64,000 nt of DNA from Chromobacterium haemolyticum DSM 19808. GTDB lineage: Bacteria; Pseudomonadota; Gammaproteobacteria; Burkholderiales; Chromobacteriaceae. The notes below the pieces were generated by a model. It ran no database searches. It was not told where the DNA came from and was given only the letters and a program-made list of their open reading frames with translations. Shown here in pieces: positions 54,241-62,935 of the stretch (within the stretch, counting starts at the first letter, position 1; every line of letters starts with the position of its first letter). The DNA is taken from positions 310,001-374,000 of the forward strand of contig NZ_JONK01000001.1 of assembly GCF_000711885.1 (NCBI RefSeq), given 5' to 3'. A program made the translations under genes and the position numbers.

Positions 54241-54258
54241 GACTTTGAACAGGCTTTA
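54241..54258 (-). repeat. Remnant H of the intergenic repeat
   Basis: GACTTTGAACAGGCTTTA is the right end of the repeat family; the rest is not clearly recognisable upstream. Its last three bases are the prmB stop codon (TAA on the minus strand). Confidence 0.6.
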
Positions 54259-55170
54259 CTGAGTGTCAGCGGCCAGGCCGGCCACCAGATCCTCGCGGGT
54301 GATCAGGAATACGAAGCCGTCGCCGCTCTCGGTTTCCATCCACATGAAAGGCAAGGTGGGGAAGCATTCTTCCAGCATGTCGCGGTTATGGCCGATCTCC
54401 ACCAGCAGCACGCCCTTGTCGTTCAGGAAGTCCGGCGCGCGGCGCAGGATTTCGCGGGTGGCATCCAGACCGTCTTCGCCAGAGCCCAAAGCCAGTTCCG
54501 GCTCGTGCAGATATTCCGGTGGCAGCGCGTCCACCGATTCGGCGTCGACGTAGGGCGGGTTGGAGATGATCAGGTCGTACTTTTCCTCTAGGCCCTCGAA
54601 CATATCGGTGTGGATCAGCTGCACGCGCTCGTCCAGGCCATAGTTCTGCACATTGATGGCCGCCACTTCCAGCGCGTCCAGGGAAATATCCACCGCGTCG
54701 ATTTCCGCGTCCGGATAGTGGTGCGCCAGTTGGATGGCCAGGCAGCCGGAGCCGGTGCACAGGTCCAGCGCGCGCTGGACCAGTTCCGGGTGTTCGATCC
54801 ACGGTTGCAGCGGCTCGCCCAGCAGCTCGTAGATGAAGGAGCGCGGCACCAGCACGCGCTCATCCACGTAGAAGTTGAAATCGCCTTGCCAGGCTTCGTG
54901 GGTCAGATAGGCCACCGGCACGCGCTGCTCGGCGCGGCGCTCGATCATGTCGACCACGTCCTGGACCTCGGTGGGCAGCAGCTTGGCGTCGAGGAAGGGC
55001 TCGAGCTGATCCATCGGCAGCTTTAGCGCGGACAGCGTCAGGTAGGCGGCTTCGTCGTAGGCGTTCTGAGTGCCGTGGCCGTAGAACAGACCGGCGTCGT
55101 TGAAACGCGACACGGCGAAGCGCAGCAGGTCGCGCAAGGTGTTGAAGCTGGATGCAGCCTGGGCGTACAT
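54256..55170 (-). CDS. prmB: Ribosomal protein L3 glutamine N5-methyltransferase PrmB
   Basis: A 304-residue SAM-dependent methyltransferase of the HemK/PrmA group. The substrate-specific N-terminal part (FYGHGTQNAYDEAAYLTL) matches PrmB rather than PrmC. Motif I is LDLCTGSGCLAIQLA, and the glutamine-binding NPPY is in IISNPPYVDAESV. VLVPRSFIYEL also fits. The stop TAA coincides with repeat remnant H. It lies about 100 bases after the phosphomannomutase gene, separated by a hairpin. Confidence 0.93.
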   Translation of the reverse strand: MYAQAASSFNTLRDLLRFAVSRFNDAGLFYGHGTQNAYDEAAYLTLSALKLPMDQLEPFLDAKLLPTEVQDVVDMIERRAEQRVPVAYLTHEAWQGDFNFYVDERVLVPRSFIYELLGEPLQPWIEHPELVQRALDLCTGSGCLAIQLAHHYPDAEIDAVDISLDALEVAAINVQNYGLDERVQLIHTDMFEGLEEKYDLIISNPPYVDAESVDALPPEYLHEPELALGSGEDGLDATREILRRAPDFLNDKGVLLVEIGHNRDMLEECFPTLPFMWMETESGDGFVFLITREDLVAGLAADTQ

Positions 55171-55191
55171 GGTTTTCCTTTCAATACAACA

Positions 55192-55215
55192 GGGACATGG
55201 CTGCGGCCATGTCCC
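55192..55215. terminator. Hairpin between phosphomannomutase gene and prmB
   Basis: GGGACATGGC (55192-55201) and GCCATGTCCC (55206-55215) make a 10-bp stem around TGCG. No clear T-run on the minus strand, so it may be a pause or processing site. Confidence 0.5.
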
Positions 55216-55272
55216 CGGCGGTGTTGGTTCGCGCTCGCGTGGAGCGCGGGCAATGCCTTTGAACGGCGGGCG

Positions 55273-56649
55273 TCAGAACGGCAGCTTGGCGTCGGTGGCG
55301 GTGCCCAGCACACGGCGGAAGTCGCCCTTGATGCGCTCCAGCGCCGCGTCGTTGTCGGCCTCGAAGCGCAGAACGATCACCGGCGTGGTGTTGGAGGCGC
55401 GCGCCAGGCCGAAGCCGTCCTTATACTCCACGCGTAGGCCGTCCAGGGTGTTGACCTCCTCTGCGCCGTCGAAGCGGGCGGAAGCCTGCAGCTTGGCGAT
55501 CAAGGCGTGGTTTTCGCCTTCCTTGGCCATCTTCAGGTTCAGTTCCGGCGTGGACACCGCATTGGGCAGCGCATTGAGCAGCTCGCTTGGGTTTTCCACG
55601 CGGGACAGCACTTCCAGCAGGCGGGCGCCGGCGTACATGCCGTCGTCAAAGCCGTACCAGCGTTCCTTGAAGAATACGTGGCCGCTCATCTCGCCGGCCA
55701 GCAAGGCGCCGGTTTCCTTGATCTTGGCTTTAATGAAGCTGTGGCCGGTGCGCGCCATCACCGGCACGCCGCCGTTTTGCTTGATCCACGGCTTGAGCAG
55801 GCGGGTGGACTTCACGTCGTAGATGATCTTGGCCTTGGGGTTGCGCTCCAGCACATCGGCGGCGAACAGCATCAACTGACGATCCGGCCAGATGATGGTG
55901 CCGTCCTTGGTCACCACGCCCAGGCGGTCGCCGTCGCCGTCGAAGGCCAGGCCGATTTCAGCGTCGGTTTTCTGCAGCGCGTCGATCACGTCCTGCAGGT
56001 TTTCCGGCTTGGCCGGATCCGGGTGGTGATTGGGGAAGTTCCCGTCCACATCGCAAAACAGTTCGCGCACACGGCAGCCCAGGCGGCGGAACAGCACCGG
56101 GGCGAAAGCGCCGGGCACGCCGTTGCCGCAGTCCACCACGATGTTGAGCGGGCGTTCCAGCTTGATGTCGGAGGTGATGCGGTCCAGATAGGCTTCGGCG
56201 ATGTCGTGGGTGCCGTAAGCGCCTTCGCCGCTGGCGAGATCGCCGTCGACGATGCGCTGGTACAGCTTTTGGATGTCGTCGCCAGCCAGGGTGTTGCCGG
56301 CCAGCATCATCTTGAAGCCGTTGTAGTCCGGCGGGTTGTGGCTGCCGGTGACCATCACGCCGGACACCGAGCCCAACTCATGGGCGGCGAAGTACAGCAT
56401 TGGGGTGGCGACGCGGCCGACGTCGATCACGTCGACGCCGGCGGCCTGGATGCCTTCGGCCAGCGCTTGGCACAGGTCCGGGCCGGACAGGCGGCCGTCG
56501 CGGCCTACCACGATGGTTTTCACTTTGCGGGCCTTGGCTTCGGAACCGATGGCCTGGCCGATCTGGCGGGCTACGTCGTTGGTCAGGGTCTTGCCGACGA
56601 TGCCGCGGATGTCATAGGCCTTGAAGATATCTTTGGACAATTTGCTCAT
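55273..56649 (-). CDS. Phosphomannomutase/phosphoglucomutase (AlgC/ManB type)
   Basis: A 458-residue alpha-D-phosphohexomutase that interconverts sugar 1- and 6-phosphates for LPS and exopolysaccharide precursors. The phosphoserine loop TGSHNPPDYNG, the metal loop FDGDGDRLGVV, GEMSGHVFF (sugar binding) and the C-terminal RASNTTPVIVLRFEA phosphate loop are intact. Start ATG 56649 is more likely than the in-frame ATG 56664. It lies after trpD on the same strand. It could supply sugar nucleotides for the polysaccharide-like cluster at 59.4-64 kb. Confidence 0.92.
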   Translation of the reverse strand: MSKLSKDIFKAYDIRGIVGKTLTNDVARQIGQAIGSEAKARKVKTIVVGRDGRLSGPDLCQALAEGIQAAGVDVIDVGRVATPMLYFAAHELGSVSGVMVTGSHNPPDYNGFKMMLAGNTLAGDDIQKLYQRIVDGDLASGEGAYGTHDIAEAYLDRITSDIKLERPLNIVVDCGNGVPGAFAPVLFRRLGCRVRELFCDVDGNFPNHHPDPAKPENLQDVIDALQKTDAEIGLAFDGDGDRLGVVTKDGTIIWPDRQLMLFAADVLERNPKAKIIYDVKSTRLLKPWIKQNGGVPVMARTGHSFIKAKIKETGALLAGEMSGHVFFKERWYGFDDGMYAGARLLEVLSRVENPSELLNALPNAVSTPELNLKMAKEGENHALIAKLQASARFDGAEEVNTLDGLRVEYKDGFGLARASNTTPVIVLRFEADNDAALERIKGDFRRVLGTATDAKLPF

Positions 56650-56681
56650 GGCGTTCTTATGCAATCGAAATGAAGGATGGG

Positions 56682-56703
56682 CGCGGAGCGACAGCGCTCC
56701 GCG
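56682..56703. terminator. Hairpin between trpD and the mutase gene
   Basis: CGCGGAGCG (56682-56690) and CGCTCCGCG (56695-56703) around ACAG. No T-run, so function is uncertain. Confidence 0.45.
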
Positions 56704-56718
56704 TCGGAAATCGGGGGC

Positions 56719-57747
56719 TCAGGCGGCCAGCGCGGCGCTCAGGCTGATCAATTGGTCCAGCTTGGCGCGGGCTTGTCCGGAGTCGAGCGCTTCGCGCGCC
56801 ATGGTAACACCGTCGGCCAGGGTAGGGGAAACGTCGGCCGTGTAGATGGCGGCGGCGGCATTGAGGCAGACAATGTCGCGCGCGGGGCCGGTTTCGCCGT
56901 CCAGCACCGCCAGCAGGATGTCGCGAGAGGCGGCTGCGGTGTCTGCCCGCAGTTGCTTGAGTTCGGCGAAATCCAGGCCCAGTTCACGCGGATCCAGCTG
57001 GTATTCCTCGATCTGCCCGTTCTTTAGTTCAGCCACCATGCTGGGGCCGGACAAGGTCAGCTCGTCCAGGCCGTCCAGGCCGTGCACGATCAGCGCGTGG
57101 CGGCTGCCCAATTGTTTCAGCACCCGAGCCTGGATGCCCACCAAGTCCGGGTGGAACACGCCCATCAACTGATTCTCGGCGTCGGCCGGATTGGTCAGCG
57201 GCCCAAGGATGTTGAAGATGGTGCGGGCGCCCAGCTCTTTGCGGATGGGCGCCACATGGCGCATCGCAGTGTGATGGTTGGGCGCGAACATGAATCCGAT
57301 GCCGATTTCGTCGACGCAACGGCCCACTTGTTCGGCGCTCAAGCTCAGTTTGACACCCAGCGACTCCAGTACGTCGGCGCTGCCGGAGCTGGAGGAGACT
57401 GAACGCCCGCCGTGCTTGGCCACGCGCGCGCCTGCCGCCGCGGCGACGAAGGCGGAGGTGGTGGAGATATTGAAGGTGTGGGATTTGTCCCCGCCGGTGC
57501 CGCAGGTGTCTACCAAGTGGTCGCGCTGGCTGATGGGCACCGGGGTGGCGAACTCGCGCATCACGGTGGCGGCGGCGGCGATTTCCAGCACCGACTCCAC
57601 CTTGACGCGCAGGCCGATCAGGATGGCCGCGGTTTGCGCCGGCGTCAGTTCGCCGCGCATGATCTGGCGCATCAAGTCCAGCATTTCGTCATAAAACAGT
57701 TCGTTGCCGTCGATCAGCCGGTTCAGCGCGGCCTGCGGGGTAATCAT
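56719..57747 (-). CDS. trpD: Anthranilate phosphoribosyltransferase TrpD
   Basis: A 342-residue enzyme joining anthranilate to [24 protein letters not shown] holds the PRPP glycine loop, and [20 protein letters not shown] with [22 protein letters not shown] are the family blocks. In other proteobacteria trpG-trpD-trpC are adjacent; here an LprI-like gene sits between trpG and trpD, and trpC is about 42 kb away. Confidence 0.95.
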   Translation of the reverse strand: MITPQAALNRLIDGNELFYDEMLDLMRQIMRGELTPAQTAAILIGLRVKVESVLEIAAAATVMREFATPVPISQRDHLVDTCGTGGDKSHTFNISTTSAFVAAAAGARVAKHGGRSVSSSSGSADVLESLGVKLSLSAEQVGRCVDEIGIGFMFAPNHHTAMRHVAPIRKELGARTIFNILGPLTNPADAENQLMGVFHPDLVGIQARVLKQLGSRHALIVHGLDGLDELTLSGPSMVAELKNGQIEEYQLDPRELGLDFAELKQLRADTAAASRDILLAVLDGETGPARDIVCLNAAAAIYTADVSPTLADGVTMAREALDSGQARAKLDQLISLSAALAA

Positions 57748-57804
57748 CGGGAAGTCCTTTTGCTTGCGTGGGCGGCGCCGCGTGGAGGCGCGCCGTCCGG
57801 AGAT

Positions 57805-58200
57805 TCAATGGCCGGCGTGCGCCGCCAGCTGGGAGAGGCGCTGCTCGATCAGGTCGGCGCGGCAGGCGGCTTGCGCCTGGTCCGCACCGTTGCCGCTGGC
57901 GTAGCTGCTCGCCACCCAGCGGCATTGCTTGTCCAGATAGGTCTTGAAGGCGCGCTTGGATTGGCTGAGCGCCAGCCGGGCGCGGTAGCGGTTGCCGGTG
58001 ATATGGTCTAGCTCGCGCATCGCGGCGGAGGCGCGGTTTTCACTTTGAGTCAGTTCGGCTTCGGCTTTGCTCAGCCGCTGTTGCAGGCAGACGGATACCG
58101 CCGGAGTCTGCGCTTCGGTTCGCATGCAGTCGTCCAGCGCGCCGGCCTGCGCCGCGCTGGACAGCGCCAGGGCGGCGCTCAGCATTAACACCCTCTTCAT
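57805..58200 (-). CDS. LprI-like exported protein (DUF1311-type)
   Basis: A 131-residue protein with a signal peptide (about 1-19, AAQA) and four cysteines, the first two about 13 residues apart (DCMRTEAQTPAVSVCLQQRL), the others in CRWVASSY and AACRADLIEQR. This layout matches the LprI/DUF1311 family, some of which inhibit lysozyme. Its ATG shares a base with the trpG stop (TGATG on the minus strand), so it is translated with trpG. Its place inside a trp operon is odd. Confidence 0.7.
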   Translation of the reverse strand: MKRVLMLSAALALSSAAQAGALDDCMRTEAQTPAVSVCLQQRLSKAEAELTQSENRASAAMRELDHITGNRYRARLALSQSKRAFKTYLDKQCRWVASSYASGNGADQAQAACRADLIEQRLSQLAAHAGH

Positions 58201-58769
58201 CAGGCGAACTCTTTCAGGAAGTTGTCCAGCATCGCGTGGCCGTGATCGGTGAGGATGGATTCCGGGTGGAACTGCACGCCCTCGATCGGCAGCGTTTTAT
58301 GGCGCACGCCCATGATCTCTCCGTCGTCGGTCCAGGCGGTGACGTCCAGACAGTCCGGCAGCGTCTCGCGTTCGATCACCAACGAATGGTAGCGAGTGCA
58401 GGTCACTGGGTTGGGCAGGCCGCGGAACATGCCGATATCGCGGTGTTTAACCGGCGATACCTTGCCATGCATCAGTTGTTTGGCGTGGACGATGCGGCCG
58501 CCGAAAGCCTGGCCTATGCCCTGATGCCCCAGGCACACGCCCATGATGGGCAGCTTGCCGGCGAAGTGCTGGATGGCCGGCACGGACACACCCGCCTCGT
58601 TGGGCGTGCAGGGGCCGGGCGAGATCACCAGGTATTTAGGCTGCAGCGCTTCGATTTGCTGCAAGGAAATTTCATCATTGCGGTACACCTTGACCTCTTG
58701 ACCCAGCTCGCCGAAGTATTGCACCAGGTTGTAGGTGAAGGAGTCGTAGTTGTCGATCATCAACAGCAT
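58200..58769 (-). CDS. trpG: Anthranilate synthase glutamine amidotransferase subunit TrpG
   Basis: A 189-residue glutaminase that feeds ammonia to TrpE (and often PabB). Catalytic Cys in [15 protein letters not shown], His and Glu in [10 protein letters not shown]; the start [19 protein letters not shown] is diagnostic. ATG 58769 is therefore used, although the frame is open up to 59012 through AT-rich leader. trpE is not in the window. Coupled to the LprI-like gene downstream. Confidence 0.95.
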   Translation of the reverse strand: MLLMIDNYDSFTYNLVQYFGELGQEVKVYRNDEISLQQIEALQPKYLVISPGPCTPNEAGVSVPAIQHFAGKLPIMGVCLGHQGIGQAFGGRIVHAKQLMHGKVSPVKHRDIGMFRGLPNPVTCTRYHSLVIERETLPDCLDVTAWTDDGEIMGVRHKTLPIEGVQFHPESILTDHGHAMLDNFLKEFA

Positions 58770-58824
58770 GATTGGATTAAGTCCTTGAATTTGCTTGACG
58801 TGTGCTTTGATGTTTGTTTTTTTG

Positions 58825-58848
58825 TACCCGGTTTTATACCCGGTTTTT
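58825..58848 (-). repeat. 12-base tandem repeat in the trpG leader
   Basis: TACCCGGTTTTA (58825-58836) is followed by TACCCGGTTTTT (58837-58848), 56-79 bases before the trpG start. Possibly part of the promoter or a protein site; no leader peptide with tryptophan codons was seen. Confidence 0.4.
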
Positions 58849-59040
58849 ACTCCGCTAGTCTTTGCCACGTCTTCGGCTTTGAATAAAAAGACTATACCGG
58901 ATGATCGGGCTGTTCGCAGCACCTCATCAAAACGGCTTGGCCGGCCTGCCGCCCAGCACCGTCTTATACCTCTCTTTAATATCGCAACCCGCGGCAATGC
59001 CACCTCCGCCATGTTGTCGACTCAAACTGCCGCCCGTCTA

Positions 59041-59313
59041 TCAGGCAACCGGGTCCAGGTCCGTCGCCTCGGCCAGGCGGCGCTCCGCGCGGGCCAGATC
59101 GATAACGGCCTGGATGGCGGCCCTGGCTTGCGGGCTGTTGTGCCAGCAGCTGGAACCCATCATGTCGGCGATCTGGCGCGTCAGCAAGGCAGGGTCCTGA
59201 TCCGCCAACTGCGCCAAGGAAGAAAAGCCGATTTGCTCCAGTCTGGACACAACGGTGGCGCCCACGCCTTTCAAAGCCACCATCTTGTTTTTTTCATCTG
59301 CGCTGAAACCCAT
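59041..59313 (-). CDS. Small helix-hairpin-helix protein
   Basis: A 90-residue cytosolic protein. MVALKGVGATVVSRLEQIGF is a helix-hairpin-helix motif with the GVG turn, followed by SLAQLADQDPALLTRQIADM in the style of the second HhH of DNA-binding proteins. A tryptophan-cysteine pair (SSCWH) is conserved-looking. It may bind DNA without sequence preference; function unknown. Single gene between trpG's leader and the polysaccharide-like cluster. Confidence 0.65.
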   Translation of the reverse strand: MGFSADEKNKMVALKGVGATVVSRLEQIGFSSLAQLADQDPALLTRQIADMMGSSCWHNSPQARAAIQAVIDLARAERRLAEATDLDPVA

Positions 59314-59416
59314 GCGTCCTCCCTGTCTTGATTGTGATCCACGCCACAGGATACACGCGCCGCGCGGTTTGAATGATAGGGCGCGGATATATTTCGCATC
59401 AGGGGATTTGCCGTTC

Positions 59417-60202
59417 TTACTCCCAACTCATCGCCCAGGCGTATAGCGCAATCATCATCATGACCTCCATCATCAGGCTGCCCAGTATGAACAGCAGGGG
59501 CATGAACAGCAGCGAGCCGTAGTGCAGCACCAGGGCGGCGGCAAAGTAATGCAACGGAGCCTCAAGCAGCAAATAGGCCAGGGAGACCCCGGTGAGGGCA
59601 AACTTGTGCCAGAGCGGTTTTTCCAGCACGTGAAAGGTCAGCGCGTGCACCCAGGGCATCAAAAACAGCAAGGTGAGCACAAATGTCAGGCAGGAGCTGT
59701 GATATTCGGGAAGGGAGTGGTTGAAGGCCGCCGGCAATAGGGCAAAGTAAACGCAGGAACAGCCATGGATGATGACGAACAAGCGCAGCAAGTAGCGCAT
59801 CGGCATGTTTTCCGGGCTGATCAAAAACGACAGCAACAGCAGCAGCAGGCCGGCGAGACCGTTGCCCCACCATTGCCAGAACGAGGGCACCGAGGCCGGC
59901 AGATCCAGCCACGGCAACAATAAGCCCGGTATTTGCCCGTTCAGTATCTCCAGGCTGGAGAGCTGGGCCGGCACGCCGGTAACCTCTATGCTCCATTGCG
60001 TGACGAGCCGCCATAGCGCAAGCGTTTGCGGCAGGAGGGCGAGCAGCAACAGGTTGAACAGCAGCGGAATGCCGAGGATCTCCAGCCAGCGAAGACGTTG
60101 GAAGGATTCTGTGCGCATGGCCCGGTGCAGGGAGATGAGTTCGCCCCCATGGCCGGTGTGGCGCAGCGCCTTGAAATGTTTCAGACGTTCTTGAAGGCTC
60201 AT
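59417..60202 (-). CDS. Polytopic membrane protein of the terminal cluster
   Basis: A 261-residue inner-membrane protein with about six or seven hydrophobic segments (from about residue 43 on) and a cytosolic N-terminus with basic residues. It begins within the stop of the YaiO-like gene (ATGA overlap), so it is the last gene of that operon. No motif recognised; clusters of this kind often end with an acyltransferase or export accessory, but nothing here proves either. Methionine-rich last helix. Confidence 0.6.
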   Translation of the reverse strand: MSLQERLKHFKALRHTGHGGELISLHRAMRTESFQRLRWLEILGIPLLFNLLLLALLPQTLALWRLVTQWSIEVTGVPAQLSSLEILNGQIPGLLLPWLDLPASVPSFWQWWGNGLAGLLLLLLSFLISPENMPMRYLLRLFVIIHGCSCVYFALLPAAFNHSLPEYHSSCLTFVLTLLFLMPWVHALTFHVLEKPLWHKFALTGVSLAYLLLEAPLHYFAAALVLHYGSLLFMPLLFILGSLMMEVMMMIALYAWAMSWE

Positions 60203-61068
60203 GGCAGGTTCCAGAACACGGCGGTAGTGATGCCGGTACGCTCGTAGTAGGGGCTGTGGTAGCGTTCAACGGCGGCATGGATGCCCCAATGCGTGCCTAT
60301 CCACTCCCTCCAGCTCAGTTGATAGAGCTGGCTGTCGAAGCTCTGCTTGGGCTGATTGACCCCGATTGGCATATAACCCTCGCCGCCAGCGTTGACGGCC
60401 AGGGTGATCAGGCGCCAGCGGTCGCGCCCATAAGTCACCGCGCCGTAACCCTGCATGGAGCTTACGCTGCCGGGGTTGCTCAAGGTGCGGTGCACGCCGC
60501 CTTCCACGACCCAGGGCGCGTCGAAATAATAGGCCATGCCCAAGGTCAGAATGCGGTCGCTATAGCCTTGGCGATTGTCGTTGTAGGCCAGGCCGAAGGT
60601 GGTGACCAGATTGCGGTTGGGCAGCCATTTCCGGTTGATGGCCGCGCCGTAGTGGGTGCCGGGCCAGAAGGTGCCGCTGCTGCTGCGCCCCAACTCCAGC
60701 CTGCCGTACCAGTCCGGGTTGATGTCGTGGTTCCAGCCGCCGTTCAAGGCCATGCCCCGTTCGCCAAAGCGGCTGTCCTGCTCTGCGGTCCAATCGAAGA
60801 CGTTGCCGGCGTCGGTTTGCCAGACGCCGGACAGATAAACGCCATCCCAGGCAGGGTTGTTTCCGGTGAGACGGGAGTGTTGCGCGCCGATCTCGATGCT
60901 GCGCGCCCATGAGTACGGCTCCGGCGCTGACGGCGGGGACTCTGTCCCGACATCTGCGGGAGCGGGCGCCGTTTCCGGCGCATCAGGGGCCGCCATCTCG
61001 TCGGCGTGCGCTTGGCCGGTAAGACACAGTGCCCAAAGGCAGATTTGCGCTAGTCGTTTACTGAGCAT
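60199..61068 (-). CDS. YaiO-like outer-membrane beta-barrel
   Basis: A 289-residue exported protein: signal peptide to about residue 23 (GQAHA), an Ala/Pro-rich linker (24-50), then alternating amphipathic strands with many Trp/Tyr girdle residues, typical of a barrel. ARSIEIGAQHSRLTGNNPAWD at the start and VVEGGVHRTLSNPGSVSSMQ later resemble the YaiO family. GGAGA precedes ATG 61068, 11 bases inside the upstream gene. In E. coli yaiO lies near a glycosyltransferase and a deacetylase gene, a similar context to this one. Confidence 0.68.
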   Translation of the reverse strand: MLSKRLAQICLWALCLTGQAHADEMAAPDAPETAPAPADVGTESPPSAPEPYSWARSIEIGAQHSRLTGNNPAWDGVYLSGVWQTDAGNVFDWTAEQDSRFGERGMALNGGWNHDINPDWYGRLELGRSSSGTFWPGTHYGAAINRKWLPNRNLVTTFGLAYNDNRQGYSDRILTLGMAYYFDAPWVVEGGVHRTLSNPGSVSSMQGYGAVTYGRDRWRLITLAVNAGGEGYMPIGVNQPKQSFDSQLYQLSWREWIGTHWGIHAAVERYHSPYYERTGITTAVFWNLP

Positions 61069-62935
61069 GGCGGCTCTCCAAAGTGTTGCTCGCTGTTTGC
61101 ACGTATTCAAATCTAAGGTCCTGTCCGGCTCGGGCGGTGACTCGCCAAGCGTCCGGCAGCGCTTCGATATCGGCCTGGCCGGACCGCAGCACGGGCGGCG
61201 TTGGGGTTTTGGGCAGCAGCCAGCTTTGCCGCGCCAAGGTCTTTGGGTTGTGCGCGCTTACGCTGATCCAGGACGCGTCCCGGCCTTCCGCCGGCGCGGC
61301 TTGCCATTGGGTCAGTTCTCGTTGGGACAGGAAACGGGACAGCTCGGTCATCGTGTACCAATGAAACACGCCCTGTTTGCCCAAAGTCCGGGTTTGGGCC
61401 AGCCATTCGCGGACGGTTTGCTGATAGAAATAGACACCCGGAGGGTGAAAATAAACCAGGCGCGCCACACGCTGTTGTACCGCGAAGCGTGTCATGTCCT
61501 GCAGCCAAAGCGTCATCTGGGCGCTGGGCAGTTTATTGCGCACGGCTTCTTCGAAGGAGGCGATGCCGCCGTTGGCCGATACCGGGAAGGCCCAGGGCCG
61601 GCCATGCATGTTGGCCGGATCGATATAGGCTCGAGTGGGCCCCATGGACAGGTCGCCCACGTAGTAATAAGCCAGCACGCCATGTTGGCGCAGCCAAGCG
61701 GTTACCCAGTCCGGATGGTGGCCGTTGGGCGCGGAATACTCGGTGAGAGGTTGTTGGGTGAGCTTTTCAAGATCTTTCTTGTTGTTGGCGAGATAGGGTT
61801 CCCATCGTTTGCCGTTATGCTCATTGATGTTGAAGGCGAAGTAGTTGTGCGCCCAGCCGCCGTGCGCGCCGATTTCGTAACCCCGCTCGCTCAAGCGACG
61901 AACCCAGTCCTGAGCCTTCGGGTTATGGGCGAGGTCCATGCCTCGGTGGTCTCCGGGCTGATTGGTGTCCGGCCCGGTGGTGAAATGGACGGAATAAGGG
62001 CCTTGCTCAAGAAAACCCAGTTTTTTGAGCAAGTCCAGATAGGGTATGGCGTTGGCGTCGTCGACGTGCCAGTTCATTACCAGCCCGCCCACGCCGTCCG
62101 GCACGGAGGCCAATTGGGGCAGATGTAGAACTTGGCTATTGAAGAAGTGCAGGTAGGATTGCAGCCACAAACCGTCGGTGCGTATTTTGAGAAAAGTGAC
62201 CGGCAGGTTGACGAACAAGACCTTGCCGCGGCCGTAAGCGCGCACGCCGGCAATCAAGGTGCCGTCCGGTCCTTGAGCCAGCACGCGTCCCGGGAAGCTG
62301 CCGCGGGTTGCCAGGTAGCTGAACGCCGCCTGGTCGTAACCGTAGGTCGAGGCTTGCAGCAAGGCGGATTTGCCGTCTGGATAGGGCTGGAAGCGGCCGG
62401 GCGTGATGCCCAGCTCGGCAACGGCGGAGGGCGGCATCAACATCAAATCTCTGCGCACCATCTGCTTGCCCAACTCCCGGTACAGCAGATAATCCACGCC
62501 CACCAGGCGCGAGAGCGCCGGTTTGTCCAAAAAGCGGCCGCCGGCGTTTTCGCTGGCGGCGTCGTAATTGATCCATAGAGCGCCGCCGGCCTGCACGTAC
62601 TCCTCCAGCACTCCGGTCAGCGCCGCATCGACATAGCGGTGTATCGTGTCCGGCAAGATGATGCCGCGGAGTCGGGCGCGTTGCTCCGGCTCCATGTCCA
62701 CCAGTTGGCTGGCGGTGATTTGCATCATCGCCACGCCGCCTTCGCTGGCGGCGTCTTGCCATGCCAGCGAGTATTTGCCGCTGGCCGGTTTGTCCGGCAG
62801 CAGCAAGGCGATGAAGGCCTGAGGCGGTGGCGTTTGTTTTGCGCGCAAGCTGTGCCAGATCGCGCTTGCCGCCAGTATTAGCCCCAGCAGCAGGATGATG
62901 CACACCCAGCGGGGGCATGATCGAATTTTATTCAT
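61058..62935 (-). CDS. Membrane-anchored polysaccharide-deacetylase-like protein (PelA C-terminal-half-like)
   Basis: A 625-residue periplasmic protein anchored by one N-terminal segment (about 10-28). Residues about 40-250 look like a glutamine-amidotransferase-like domain (IILPDTIHRYVDAALTGVLE, GGALWINYD). Residues about 285-500 hold a deacetylase signature: HVDD (290-293), a two-histidine loop AHGGWAHN (His358, His363; spacing one longer than the usual HxxxH) and YSAPNGHHPDW (400-410). This order recalls the last two domains of PelA. Start ATG 62935 overlaps the upstream stop by four bases; the frame stays open to 63358 but that part belongs to the other gene. Confidence 0.7.
   Translation of the reverse strand: MNKIRSCPRWVCIILLLGLILAASAIWHSLRAKQTPPPQAFIALLLPDKPASGKYSLAWQDAASEGGVAMMQITASQLVDMEPEQRARLRGIILPDTIHRYVDAALTGVLEEYVQAGGALWINYDAASENAGGRFLDKPALSRLVGVDYLLYRELGKQMVRRDLMLMPPSAVAELGITPGRFQPYPDGKSALLQASTYGYDQAAFSYLATRGSFPGRVLAQGPDGTLIAGVRAYGRGKVLFVNLPVTFLKIRTDGLWLQSYLHFFNSQVLHLPQLASVPDGVGGLVMNWHVDDANAIPYLDLLKKLGFLEQGPYSVHFTTGPDTNQPGDHRGMDLAHNPKAQDWVRRLSERGYEIGAHGGWAHNYFAFNINEHNGKRWEPYLANNKKDLEKLTQQPLTEYSAPNGHHPDWVTAWLRQHGVLAYYYVGDLSMGPTRAYIDPANMHGRPWAFPVSANGGIASFEEAVRNKLPSAQMTLWLQDMTRFAVQQRVARLVYFHPPGVYFYQQTVREWLAQTRTLGKQGVFHWYTMTELSRFLSQRELTQWQAAPAEGRDASWISVSAHNPKTLARQSWLLPKTPTPPVLRSGQADIEALPDAWRVTARAGQDLRFEYVQTASNTLESRHAQ

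Noticed and set aside
58770-59012. 81-residue N-terminal extension of TrpG
   Set aside because: TrpG proteins begin at [11 protein letters not shown]; the extra part is AT-rich leader with a tandem repeat and low complexity.
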